Of a stretch of 64,000 nucleotides of DNA, positions 8,284 through 15,590 are shown piece by piece (the first letter of the stretch is position 1; each line of letters opens with the position of its first letter). The position numbers were made by a program, and so were the translations under genes. The notes beneath the pieces are model-generated. The model worked only from the letters and a program-made list of their open reading frames with translations. It made no database searches and had not been told where the DNA came from. Where the stretch lies: NCBI RefSeq assembly GCF_002217755.1, contig NZ_BCFL01000021.1, positions 248,001 through 312,000 of the forward strand, read 5' to 3'. The DNA comes from Streptomyces hyaluromycini. Lineage in GTDB: Bacteria > Actinomycetota > Actinomycetes > Streptomycetales > Streptomycetaceae.

Positions 8284-9420
8284 ATGATCCGCAGCAAAGC
8301 CGGAGTTCCCCGCAGCAGGCGGCCCCGGACGAATTCACGGCCCGGGCGCCGTGCTCTCGCCCTGGGGCTGCCCACGGTGTGGGGAGCCGTCGTGGTCGGC
8401 TACAAATTCGGATGCCCGCTGGCCGAGCAGACCGGGCTCGGTGCACGGATCGTCACCAGCGCCGTGTTCTTCGCGGTCGGCACCGGGCTGATACTGCATG
8501 TCCGCCGGGCCCTGCTCCGGGAGCTGCGGCAGGCCCGGATGGTCGCCGGCGCCGCGCAGAGCGTGCTGCTGCGGCCGCTGCCGCCCCGGCTCGCCGGGCT
8601 GAACGTCGCCGCCGCCCAGCTCTCCGCCGACCGGGGCGCGAGCATCGGCGGCGACCTCTACGAGGCCGTCGCCACCGAACACGGCGTACGGGTCGTGATG
8701 GGCGACGTACGCGGGCACGGACTGTCGGCGATCGGAACCGTTGCCGCGGTTCTCGGCAGCTTCCGCGAGGCCGCCCACGACGAACCCGAACTGGGGCGTG
8801 TGCTCGGCCGCCTGGACCGCGCCCTCGCCAGACACCTACGCGAACGAGCCAGGGCCGAGCACCCGTCCAGCGGCCAGGACCCGGACAGCCCGGTGGCCGA
8901 GGAGTTCGTCACGCTGCTGCTCCTGGAGATCGCGGGAGACGGCGAGCTTCGGGCCATCAACTGTGGGCACCCATGGCCGTATGTGCTGAGCGGGCCGCGA
9001 GTCGACGCTCTCTCGCACGCCGATCCGCTGCCCCCTCTCGGTCCGTTCCCGCTGCCGTCGGACCTCACCGCAACCCATTGCGGACAGCTGCTCGACGGCG
9101 AGTCACTCGTGTTGTATACGGACGGTGCGGAGGACGCCAGAGACGCGAGGGGGCATTTCTTCTCCTTGCCGGAGACATTGGCGCAAGCCGTACGAGACGA
9201 GCCTGTCTCCCCGCAGACCATTCTTCGTACGGTCTTCACGGCCCTGCTGCGCCACACCAACGGCCGTCCGACGGACGACATCGCACTCCTGGTCCTACGG
9301 AACGACTGCAACACGCGTCATCGCAGCGCCCCTTCAGGGGCGCGGGGCGATGACATCAGCGGCTCCGCCGCGCGGGCGCGACCAGCCCCCACTCACCCGC
9401 AGCCGACAACGCACGGCTAG
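8284..9420 (+). CDS. Membrane PP2C/SpoIIE-family phosphatase
   Basis: A predicted protein serine/threonine phosphatase of the RsbU/SpoIIE type. Two N-terminal membrane segments (ALALGLPTVWGAVVVGY and IVTSAVFFAVGTGLILHV) are followed by the PP2C domain with metal-binding and core motifs SIGGDLYEAV, MGDVRGHGLSAIG, NCGHPWPY, VLYTDGAEDARDARG and TDDIALLVLR. Such enzymes usually dephosphorylate anti-sigma-factor antagonists, but no partner is adjacent. I prefer the ATG at 8284 (GGGGG eight bases upstream); an in-frame ATG at 8206 would add 26 residues. The last 31 residues are encoded entirely by repeat copy C and are unlike normal PP2C ends, so the original stop was probably lost by repeat insertion. 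Confidence 0.85.
   Translation: MIRSKAGVPRSRRPRTNSRPGRRALALGLPTVWGAVVVGYKFGCPLAEQTGLGARIVTSAVFFAVGTGLILHVRRALLRELRQARMVAGAAQSVLLRPLPPRLAGLNVAAAQLSADRGASIGGDLYEAVATEHGVRVVMGDVRGHGLSAIGTVAAVLGSFREAAHDEPELGRVLGRLDRALARHLRERARAEHPSSGQDPDSPVAEEFVTLLLLEIAGDGELRAINCGHPWPYVLSGPRVDALSHADPLPPLGPFPLPSDLTATHCGQLLDGESLVLYTDGAEDARDARGHFFSLPETLAQAVRDEPVSPQTILRTVFTALLRHTNGRPTDDIALLVLRNDCNTRHRSAPSGARGDDISGSAARARPAPTHPQPTTHG
9325..9418. repeat. Dispersed GC hairpin repeat, copy C (reverse orientation, inside a CDS)
   Basis: Inverted copy of the long form: core GCGCCCCTTCAGGGGCGC (9326-9343), then ggctccgccgcgcgggcgcg and accagcccccactcacccgc, which is the complement of copies A and D. It is read through in frame as the C-terminal tail of the PP2C phosphatase. 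Confidence 0.75.
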
Positions 9421-9567
9421 CCCCCGGACGTCGGCCAAGCCAACGGCCAGGCCACCGCACTGTACGAGGGGGAGCCGGCGGCCCGGCCGGCCTCTTGCGA
9501 GGCAATTAAGTCAACCGGCCCGACACGCTCCGCGACAGTGCGCGCACGCTACGGATGCGCGCACTTC

Positions 9568-9602
9568 GTTCACACCCCGTGTGAACGCAACCGCACTACG
9601 CT
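9568..9602 (+). promoter_or_regulatory. Operator-like inverted repeat and -10 upstream of the HTH/TPR regulator
   Basis: GTTCACAC (9568-9575), three C, GTGTGAAC (9579-9586) is a perfect inverted repeat. TACGCT at 9597-9602 fits a -10 hexamer, so the inverted repeat would overlap the -35 position. The gene starts 30 bases later after a GGGGGG ribosome site. Autoregulation by the HTH protein is a reasonable inference. The rest of the 9421-9631 gap shows nothing I recognise. Confidence 0.5.
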
Positions 9603-9631
9603 GACGGCACCAGGCCACCCGGGGGGCATCC

Positions 9632-10972
9632 ATGCAGCCCAACTCTCTGCTCGACGCGATCCTGGACGAGGCGGGGATCTCGCACGCCGGGCTCGCCGCC
9701 CACGTCAACCAGGCGGGCCGGACCCGTGGACTCTCGCTGCGCTACGAACACACCGCCGTCGCACGGTGGTTGAAGGGTCAGCGGCCGCGCGGCCAGGTGC
9801 CGGACCTGATCTGCGAGGTGCTCGCCGCCCGGCTGCACCGCCAGGTCACCCTCGACGACATCGGGCTCGGCGTCCCCGGCGAACCCAGCGTCCCGCACGC
9901 CACCTCGCTCTCCGGTTTCGTGGAGCGGGCCACCGCCCTGTGGCGCTCCGACGAACAGCAGCGCCCGCACATACTCGGCGCCCCCGCCGTCACCGGCACG
10001 CCCGCGGTGATGCCGGTGTGGGAGTGGGAGAACCCGCCCGAGGACGTGGACGTCTCGCGCGGCGGGCGGCACCGGGTCACCCCGGCCGACCTGGAGATGC
10101 TGCGGGCCGCCCGGGCCCACTACGAGCAGATGTACCGCAAGGCCGGCGGCATGGCGACCCGCACCCGGATCGTGGGCTTCCTCAACGCCGAGGCGGCGCC
10201 GCTGCTGCGCGGCAGCTACACGGATGCCACGGGGCGTCAACTGCACCGGGCGACCGGCGGGTTGGTGGCGATCGCGGGCATCTGCGCGTACGACTCCGAC
10301 GCGCACGGGCTCGCCCAGCGCTACTTCCACCAGGCGCTGCGGCTGGCAAAGGCCAGCGGGGACCGGGGTCTCGGCGCCTACGTCATCGCGCTGCTCGTCA
10401 ACCAGTCGCTGTTCATGCGGGAGTTCCGGCAGGCCGTCGCCTTCGCGGAGGCCGCGCTGCGCACCGCCGGCAAGCACATCACCCCCGCCCTCGCCTCCGA
10501 CCTCTACGCGATGCAGGCCAAGGCGTACGCCCACCTCGGCGACGGCACGAGCGCGCTGTCCTGCATCCGGCGGGCCGAGACGGCCGCCGAACGCATCCGG
10601 CGGGGCCACGAACCCGACGAGACCGGCTATGTCCAGCCCGGCCTGGTCAATGTGCAGGTGGCCGAGGCGCTGCTCAGCCTCGGCGAGCTCGCCGCCGCCC
10701 GTGAACACGCGGCGGCCGCCGTCGACAACCCCGCCCACGACCGGGGCCGGGTGCACCGGCTCGCCATGCTGAGCACCATCGAACTGCGCCAGGGAAACGC
10801 CGACAACGCGGTGGCCACGGCCGTGCAGATGGCCGAGCAGGCCCGCGGAATGGAGTCCCAGCGCCTGCGCGACAGACTCCGCGCGGTACGCGAGCACCTC
10901 GTGCGCAGCGGCGGTGTGGGAACCGCCGAGGCCGCCGAACTGATCGACGGCGCACTGCGCGTACCGCTCTAG
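9632..10972 (+). CDS. Streptomyces HTH/TPR-type regulatory protein
   Basis: A 446-residue cytoplasmic protein with an N-terminal Cro/XRE-like DNA-binding region (about residues 1-75, LLDAILDEAGISHAGLAAHVNQ and YEHTAVARWLKGQRPRGQVPDLICEVLAARL) and a C-terminal array of tetratricopeptide-like helices (about 190-430, alternating AQRYFHQALRLAKASGD, AVAFAEAALRTAGKH, AKAYAHLGDGTSALSCI). This architecture is shared by a large Streptomyces-specific family of developmental and antibiotic regulators that includes NsdA. I do not claim orthology to any one member. An inverted repeat overlaps its promoter. It is monocistronic, 66 bases before the Nudix gene. Confidence 0.75.
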   Translation: MQPNSLLDAILDEAGISHAGLAAHVNQAGRTRGLSLRYEHTAVARWLKGQRPRGQVPDLICEVLAARLHRQVTLDDIGLGVPGEPSVPHATSLSGFVERATALWRSDEQQRPHILGAPAVTGTPAVMPVWEWENPPEDVDVSRGGRHRVTPADLEMLRAARAHYEQMYRKAGGMATRTRIVGFLNAEAAPLLRGSYTDATGRQLHRATGGLVAIAGICAYDSDAHGLAQRYFHQALRLAKASGDRGLGAYVIALLVNQSLFMREFRQAVAFAEAALRTAGKHITPALASDLYAMQAKAYAHLGDGTSALSCIRRAETAAERIRRGHEPDETGYVQPGLVNVQVAEALLSLGELAAAREHAAAAVDNPAHDRGRVHRLAMLSTIELRQGNADNAVATAVQMAEQARGMESQRLRDRLRAVREHLVRSGGVGTAEAAELIDGALRVPL

Positions 10973-11037
10973 GCGCGGTAGGCCTTCAGAGCCGCTGCTG
11001 CGATATTGCCACTTACTCGGCGGAAGGTGGCAGAACC

Positions 11038-11574
11038 GTGCAGTGGACGAAACAGAACGAACAAACTGTGTATGAAAACCGCTGGTTCAGCGTCAATCTC
11101 GCAGATGTCGAGCTGCCGGACGGCCGGCACCTCGACCACTTCCTGATACGGCTGCGGCCCGTGGCCGTGGCGACGGTGGTCAACGAGGCGGGCGAGGTCC
11201 TCCTCCTGTGGCGCCACCGTTTCATCACCGACAGCTGGGGCTGGGAACTCGCGGCGGGAGTCGTCGAGGACGGCGAGGACATCGCCGTCGCGGCCGCCAG
11301 GGAACTGGAGGAGGAGACCGGCTGGCGGCCGGGAACCCTGCACCATCTCATGACCGTGGAGCCGTCCAACGGCCTCACCGACGCCCGGCACCACATCTAC
11401 TGGTCCGACTCGGGCGAGTACGTCGGACACCCCGTGGACGACTTCGAATCGGACCGCCGGGAGTGGGTCCCCCTCAAGCTCGTCCCGGACATGATCGCCC
11501 GCGGGGAGGTCCCGGCCGCCAACATGGCGGCCGCGTTACTCCTGTTGCATCACATGAGGCTCACCGACGACTAG
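11038..11574 (+). CDS. Nudix hydrolase with a TTA codon
   Basis: A 178-residue Nudix hydrolase resembling ADP-ribose pyrophosphatases. The Nudix box is complete: GVVEDGEDIAVAAARELEEE followed by TGW (about residues 79-101), with the RELEEE metal-binding helix. Substrates are nucleoside diphosphates linked to another moiety; specificity cannot be told. The GTG start at 11038 follows GGAAGG, which sits in the loop of a small hairpin made by TGCCAC and GTGGCA. Codon 167 (11536-11538) is TTA, which would make completion of the last dozen residues depend on the bldA tRNA. The stop codon overlaps that of the convergent gene in the tetranucleotide CTAG (11571-11574). Confidence 0.88.
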   Translation: MQWTKQNEQTVYENRWFSVNLADVELPDGRHLDHFLIRLRPVAVATVVNEAGEVLLLWRHRFITDSWGWELAAGVVEDGEDIAVAAARELEEETGWRPGTLHHLMTVEPSNGLTDARHHIYWSDSGEYVGHPVDDFESDRREWVPLKLVPDMIARGEVPAANMAAALLLLHHMRLTDD

Positions 11575-11828
11575 TGGGCCAGCGCCTGCCAGACCGTGAC
11601 GACGAGGGCGCCCAGTGCGGTGAGCGCGGCGAGGGAGGGCAGGGGCCAGCGGGCGTGTTCCAGCGAGGCCAGGCGGGTGTTGAGCTCGTCCAGTTCCTTG
11701 GCGGTCTCCTTGGTCCGGTGACTGAGCAGGTTCAGCCCTCCCTCGACCTGGGCGTAGGCCACATCGAGGCGACGACGTAACTCTGCGAGTTCTCCTTGGA
11801 CCACGGGATGCTCCGGTTCGGCGGTCAC
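11571..11828 (-). CDS. Small tail-anchored coiled-coil membrane protein with a TTA codon
   Basis: An 85-residue protein. Residues 9-60 are a charged heptad-like helix (VVQGELAELRRRLDVAYAQ, ETAKELDELNTRLASLEHA) and residues about 64-83 a single hydrophobic segment (SLAALTALGALVVTVWQALA), so it is probably anchored by its C-terminus with the coiled coil in the cytoplasm. I chose the GTG at 11828 because AAAGGAG lies six bases upstream; longer starts lack such a site. Codon 17 is TTA (complement of 11778-11780), the second TTA gene side by side with the Nudix gene, whose stop codon it overlaps. No known function. Confidence 0.7.
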   Translation of the reverse strand: MTAEPEHPVVQGELAELRRRLDVAYAQVEGGLNLLSHRTKETAKELDELNTRLASLEHARWPLPSLAALTALGALVVTVWQALAH

Positions 11829-11970
11829 GGTCCACTCCTTTGCGTGATCGAGGGTGTTGTTCCGCATCCCTTTACATGCGCATGAAGAGTGAACTCGCCT
11901 GGTGAGCGCGTGGGGAGAGTGTGCGAAGGGCATATGCGTGCCCGTGGTGCACACGGTGTGTGAAACACGC

Positions 11971-12000
11971 GGGCCCGGCACCGGTGACGGTGCCGGGCCC
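11971..12000 (-). terminator. Strong hairpin after the hydroxyacyl-CoA dehydrogenase
   Basis: Perfect thirteen-base arms GGGCCCGGCACCG (11971-11983) and CGGTGCCGGGCCC (11988-12000) with loop GTGA. It lies 35 bases beyond the stop of the leftward dehydrogenase gene and can stop transcription from either side. Confidence 0.8.
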
Positions 12001-12035
12001 GTGGCGCATCGCTCGCTGTAACCGCCGGGGTGTGC

Positions 12036-12896
12036 TCAGCCGTAGGTGTAGAAGCCCGACCCCGTCTTCCGCCCCAGCCGGCCCGCCTCGACCATGCGCT
12101 GGAGCAGCGGGGGAGCGGCGTACAGCGGCTCCTTGTACTCGGCGTACATGCTGTTCGCGATGGAGACGATGGTGTCCAGGCCGATCAGGTCGGACAGCTT
12201 CAGCGGGCCCATCGGGTGGGCGCAGCCCAGCTCCATGCCGTTGTCGATGTCCTCGCGGCCCGCGATGCCGGACTCGAACATCCGGATGGCGGAGAGCAGG
12301 TACGGCACCAGCAGCGCGTTGACCACGAAGCCGGAGCGGTCCTGGGCGCGGATCGCGTGCTTGCCGAGCAGCTTCTCGGCGAAGAGCTGGGCGCGGCTGA
12401 TGGTGCCCTCGGAGGTGGTGAGCGCGGGGATCAGCTCGACCAGTTTCTGCACCGGGGCCGGGTTGAAGAAGTGGATGCCGATGACGTGGTCGGGGCGGGA
12501 GGTGGCGACCGCCAGCTTCACCAGCGGGATCGAGGAGGTGTTGGAGGCCAGGATCGCGTCCGGGCGGGTCACCACCTGGTCGAGCACCTGGAAGATCTCC
12601 GTCTTCACCTGCTCGTTCTCGACGACCGCCTCGATCACCAGGTCGCGGTCGGCGAACTCGCCGAGGTCCGTGGTGAAGCTCAGCCGCGCCAGCGTGGCGT
12701 CCCGCTCCTCCTCGGAGATCTTGCCGCGCTCGGCGGCCTTGGCCAGGGAGCCGAACAGCCGGGTGCGGCCGATCTCCAGGGCCTCGCCGGTGGTCTCGGC
12801 GACCCGCACGTCCAGACCGGCGCGGGCGATGACCTCGGCGATGCCCGCTCCCATCTGGCCGCAGCCCACGACTCCGACCTTCTCGATGTCGGTCAC
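12036..12896 (-). CDS. 3-hydroxybutyryl-CoA dehydrogenase
   Basis: A 286-residue NAD(P)-dependent dehydrogenase that interconverts acetoacetyl-CoA and 3-hydroxybutyryl-CoA. The N-terminal Rossmann fold carries VGVVGCGQMGAGIAEVIARAG; NTSSIPL and the catalytic His in IGIHFFNPAPVQKLVE follow; the C-terminal dimerisation domain (GFVVNALLVPYLLSAIRMFE, HPMGPLKLSDLIGLDT, RKTGSGFYTYG) is complete. Length matches single-domain bacterial enzymes of this group. The start is GTG after AAGGGGA. It stands alone between a strong hairpin and a divergent glycosidase gene. Roles in butyryl-CoA supply or polyhydroxybutyrate metabolism are possible; the neighbours do not decide. Confidence 0.93.
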   Translation of the reverse strand: MTDIEKVGVVGCGQMGAGIAEVIARAGLDVRVAETTGEALEIGRTRLFGSLAKAAERGKISEEERDATLARLSFTTDLGEFADRDLVIEAVVENEQVKTEIFQVLDQVVTRPDAILASNTSSIPLVKLAVATSRPDHVIGIHFFNPAPVQKLVELIPALTTSEGTISRAQLFAEKLLGKHAIRAQDRSGFVVNALLVPYLLSAIRMFESGIAGREDIDNGMELGCAHPMGPLKLSDLIGLDTIVSIANSMYAEYKEPLYAAPPLLQRMVEAGRLGRKTGSGFYTYG

Positions 12897-13067
12897 ATCG
12901 TCCCCTTCGCTGATCTACGGGCGGCCGGCAGGACCTCCGGATCCGGTGCCTGCTCCGTTCGTGCACGTTACCCGTAAGTATCGATGATCGATCGTCCGGG
13001 TGGGGGCATCCTGTGCCGCGAAGGCGATCCGTGACCGAACGGATCCGGAGAGTGAGAGGGTCTTACG

Positions 13068-14315
13068 ATGGCACGAGTGTCTCGCAGGGCGTTCGCGCTG
13101 GCGGCGCTGTCCCTGGCGGCGTCGGCGGCACCGGGCGCGTCGGCCGCACCGGGCCCGGCCGCGCCGTCGGGACGGCCCCGCCGGGCGGCCACCGAGATGC
13201 GCGGTATGTGGCTGGCGACGGTCTCCAACCGAGACTGGCCCTCCCGTACCGGGCTGCCGGCCGCGGACCAGCGCAAGGAGCTGACCGCCTTCCTCGACAA
13301 GGCGGTCGACTACCGGCTCAACACCGTGATGTTCCAGGTGCGGCCCACCGCCGACGCGTTCTGGCCCTCGCCGTACGAGCCCTGGTCGCAGTACCTCACC
13401 GGTACCCAGGGCAAGGACCCCGGCTGGGACCCGCTGGGCACCGCCGTCGCGGAGGCGCACGCCAGGGGCCTGCGACTGCACGCCTGGTTCAACCCGTACC
13501 GGATCGCCAACAACACCGACCCGGGCAGGCTGGTCGCCTCGCACCCGGCCCGCAAACACCCCGACTGGGTGGTGCCGTACGGCGGAAAGCTCTACTACAA
13601 CCCGGGCATCCCGGCCGTCCGCACCTTCGTGGAGCAGGCGATCCTCGACGCGGTCGCCAAGTACCCCGTGGACGCGGTCCACTTCGACGACTACTTCTAC
13701 CCGTACCCGGTGGCCGGCCAGACCTTCGACGACGACGCCGCGTACGACGCCCACGGCGGCGACTTCTCGTCGCGGGCGGCCTGGCGACGGGACAACATCG
13801 ACAGGCTGGTGGCCGAGATCGCCGACGGGGTGAAGAAGCTGCGGCCCGGCACCCGCTTCGGGGTCAGCCCGTTCGCGGTGTGGCGCAACGCCACCACCGA
13901 CTCCCGTGGTTCGGACACCAAGGCGGGCGTCGAGACGTACGACGACCTGTACGCGGACACCCGGAAGTGGGTGCAGAAGAACTGGATCGACTACATCGTC
14001 CCGCAGGTGTACTGGCAGATCGGCAACTCCGCCGCGGACTACGCCAAGGTGGTCGACTGGTGGGCGGGGGTGGCCAAGGGCTCGGGGACCGCGCTGTACA
14101 TCGGGGAGGCGCTCTACCAGGCAGGGGCCGCCGACGCCCCCTCGGCCTGGCAGGACCCGGCCGAGCTGTCCCGGCACCTCACCCTGGCCGACCAGTACCC
14201 GCAGGTCGGCGGGCACGTGTACTTCGCGGCCAAGGACGTGGCCGCGGATCCGATCGGGGCGCTGTCACGGGTGGTCGCCGACCACTATCAGCAGCCCGCG
14301 CTTCCGCCGGGCTGA
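13068..14315 (+). CDS. Tat-exported family-10-like glycosyl hydrolase (GHL10, DUF187)
   Basis: A 415-residue exported protein. The signal peptide has a twin-arginine motif (VSRRAFALAALSLAASAAPG), so export folded through the Tat system is likely. The mature part is a TIM-barrel GHL10 domain: EMRGMWLATVSNRDWPS, VMFQVRPTADAFWPS, HAWFNPYRIA, and the acidic strand VDAVHFDDYFYPYP where the catalytic carboxylate is expected. Members act on peptidoglycan or other glycans, mostly untested. Start ATG follows GAGAGGG. It is divergent from the dehydrogenase gene. Confidence 0.85.
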   Translation: MARVSRRAFALAALSLAASAAPGASAAPGPAAPSGRPRRAATEMRGMWLATVSNRDWPSRTGLPAADQRKELTAFLDKAVDYRLNTVMFQVRPTADAFWPSPYEPWSQYLTGTQGKDPGWDPLGTAVAEAHARGLRLHAWFNPYRIANNTDPGRLVASHPARKHPDWVVPYGGKLYYNPGIPAVRTFVEQAILDAVAKYPVDAVHFDDYFYPYPVAGQTFDDDAAYDAHGGDFSSRAAWRRDNIDRLVAEIADGVKKLRPGTRFGVSPFAVWRNATTDSRGSDTKAGVETYDDLYADTRKWVQKNWIDYIVPQVYWQIGNSAADYAKVVDWWAGVAKGSGTALYIGEALYQAGAADAPSAWQDPAELSRHLTLADQYPQVGGHVYFAAKDVAADPIGALSRVVADHYQQPALPPG

Positions 14316-14352
14316 CCGCGAGCGGCCGGCGATCCCCTCGTCTCGTCGCGGG

Positions 14353-14553
14353 CTACTTCTGCCGGTGGGTCTCCCGGTGCCTGACCTGGCAGTCGGGACC
14401 GGGGGACATGATGGCCTCGTGGCCGTCCTCGAAGCGGACCCGGTAGGGCGGAGTGCCCTCGGGGCCGAGTACCTGGACGATTTCCGAGACCTGGTCGTGC
14501 TGACCGACCACCCTGCCGTGCTGGACAAGCTGGTCGCCCTCGGATGCACGCAT
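14353..14553 (-). CDS. DUF1918-family small protein
   Basis: A 66-residue acidic protein (MRASEGDQLVQHGRVVGQHD, EIVQVLGPEGTPPYRVRFED, GHEAIMSPGPDCQVRH). This matches the widespread actinobacterial DUF1918 family, small SH3-like beta-barrel proteins of unknown function. The ATG at 14553 has GAGGAGG upstream. It lies 13 bases after the DMT transporter on the same strand and may be cotranscribed with it. Confidence 0.8.
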   Translation of the reverse strand: MRASEGDQLVQHGRVVGQHDQVSEIVQVLGPEGTPPYRVRFEDGHEAIMSPGPDCQVRHRETHRQK

Positions 14554-14566
14554 CTCCAGGGCCTCC

Positions 14567-15577
14567 TCACGATCGCGATCGTTGGGTGACGGCGATGCAC
14601 ACGAGCACGGCGGCGGCCGTGAGTGGAGCGGCCGCGGTGAGGTGCTCGCCCAGCAGCAGCACCGACCACACCAGTGTGAGCAGGGGCTGGGCCAACTGCA
14701 ACTGGCTGGCCTTCGGAATGCCGACGGCCGCCATGCCCCGGTACCACACCACCAGACCGAGGAACTGCGAGCCGGCCGCCACCCACAGCACACCGGCCAC
14801 TCCGTGCGCGTTCCAGACCACCGGCTCGTACGACAGCGCGACCACGGCGGCCGGCACGGTCAGCGGCAGGCAGAACACCAGCGCCCAGCCGATGACCTGC
14901 CAGCCCGGCATGATCCGGGCCAGCCGGCCGCCCTCGGTGTAGCCGGCCGCGCACACCACAAGGGCCGCGAACAGATAACCGTCCGCCGCCGTGAACGCCC
15001 CGCCGCTCTGGGCGACCGTGAACGCCAGCACGGCCGCCGCGCCGGCCAGGGCCGCCGCCCAGAAGGTGCGGGAGGGACGGATGCCCATGCGCAGGGCCGA
15101 GAAGAGGGCGGTGGTCAGCGGGAGCAGGCCCACCACGACGGCCGCGTGCGAGGTGGTGGAGGTCTCCAGAGCGAGCGTGGTCAGCATCGGGAAGCCGAGG
15201 ACGACCCCGGCCGCGACGACCGCCAGCCCCGCCAGGTGCCGGCGCTCGGGCAGCCGTACCCGCAGGAACAGCAGGCAGCCGCCCGCCATGGCCGCCGCGA
15301 GCACACTGCGCACCGCCACCAGCGCCCACGGCCCGAAGCCCTCCAGGCCCCAGGCCGTGGCCGGGAAGGTGAGGGAGAAGGCGACGACACCGAGCGCGGC
15401 CTGCAGGGTGCCGAGCCGCTGGGCGGAACGGACGGCCGGGAAGCCGGCCGGGGCGTCGGTCGGGGAGCCGGCCGGGGCGTCGGTCGGGGAGCCGGCCGGG
15501 GCGTCGGTCGGGGAGCCGGCCGGGGGCGTGCTGACCGCTATCGAAGTCGGATCGGTAGCGCTACTCTGTGCTCTCAT
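14567..15577 (-). CDS. EamA-type DMT exporter with a repeat-expanded N-terminus
   Basis: A 336-residue drug/metabolite transporter with about ten membrane helices in two EamA halves (LGTLQAALGVVAFSLTFPAT, MAGGCLLFLRVRL, ... GVAGVLWVAAGSQFLGLVVW, AQPLLTLVWSVLLLGEHLTA). Residues 20-47 are an unusual tail of three repeats of eight residues (AGSPTDAP) encoded by a 24-base tandem DNA repeat. It is transcribed divergently from the MocR regulator, and the two ATG codons overlap within CATG at 15575-15578. MocR proteins commonly control the divergent transporter, so amino acid or vitamin B6-related export is plausible. Confidence 0.85.
   Translation of the reverse strand: MRAQSSATDPTSIAVSTPPAGSPTDAPAGSPTDAPAGSPTDAPAGFPAVRSAQRLGTLQAALGVVAFSLTFPATAWGLEGFGPWALVAVRSVLAAAMAGGCLLFLRVRLPERRHLAGLAVVAAGVVLGFPMLTTLALETSTTSHAAVVVGLLPLTTALFSALRMGIRPSRTFWAAALAGAAAVLAFTVAQSGGAFTAADGYLFAALVVCAAGYTEGGRLARIMPGWQVIGWALVFCLPLTVPAAVVALSYEPVVWNAHGVAGVLWVAAGSQFLGLVVWYRGMAAVGIPKASQLQLAQPLLTLVWSVLLLGEHLTAAAPLTAAAVLVCIAVTQRSRS
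15441..15530. repeat. 24-base tandem repeat inside the DMT transporter gene
   Basis: About 3.7 copies of a 24-base unit beginning gagccggccggggcgtcgg (15441-15464, 15465-15488, 15489-15512, partial 15513-15530). The first copy differs at its first base. It encodes the AGSPTDAP repeats, and the copy number probably varies between strains by slippage. Confidence 0.85.
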
Positions 15578-15590
15578 GCAAGAGCGTAGC
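15555..15590. promoter_or_regulatory. Divergent leaderless promoter region of the MocR/DMT pair
   Basis: The two start codons overlap at 15575-15578. For the rightward gene TACTCT (15562-15567) lies eight bases before its ATG; for the leftward gene TACGCT (complement of 15583-15588) lies five bases before its ATG. Both transcripts would therefore be leaderless or nearly so. GTAGCGCTAC (15555-15564) is a perfect palindrome, and GTAGC recurs at 15586-15590; GCTCT (15570-15574) and AGAGC (15581-15585) frame the start codons. These are candidate MocR sites. Confidence 0.55.

Noticed and set aside
15441..15530. Possible CRISPR or iteron array at the 24-base repeats
   Set aside because: No spacers; units are contiguous and encode an in-frame peptide repeat.
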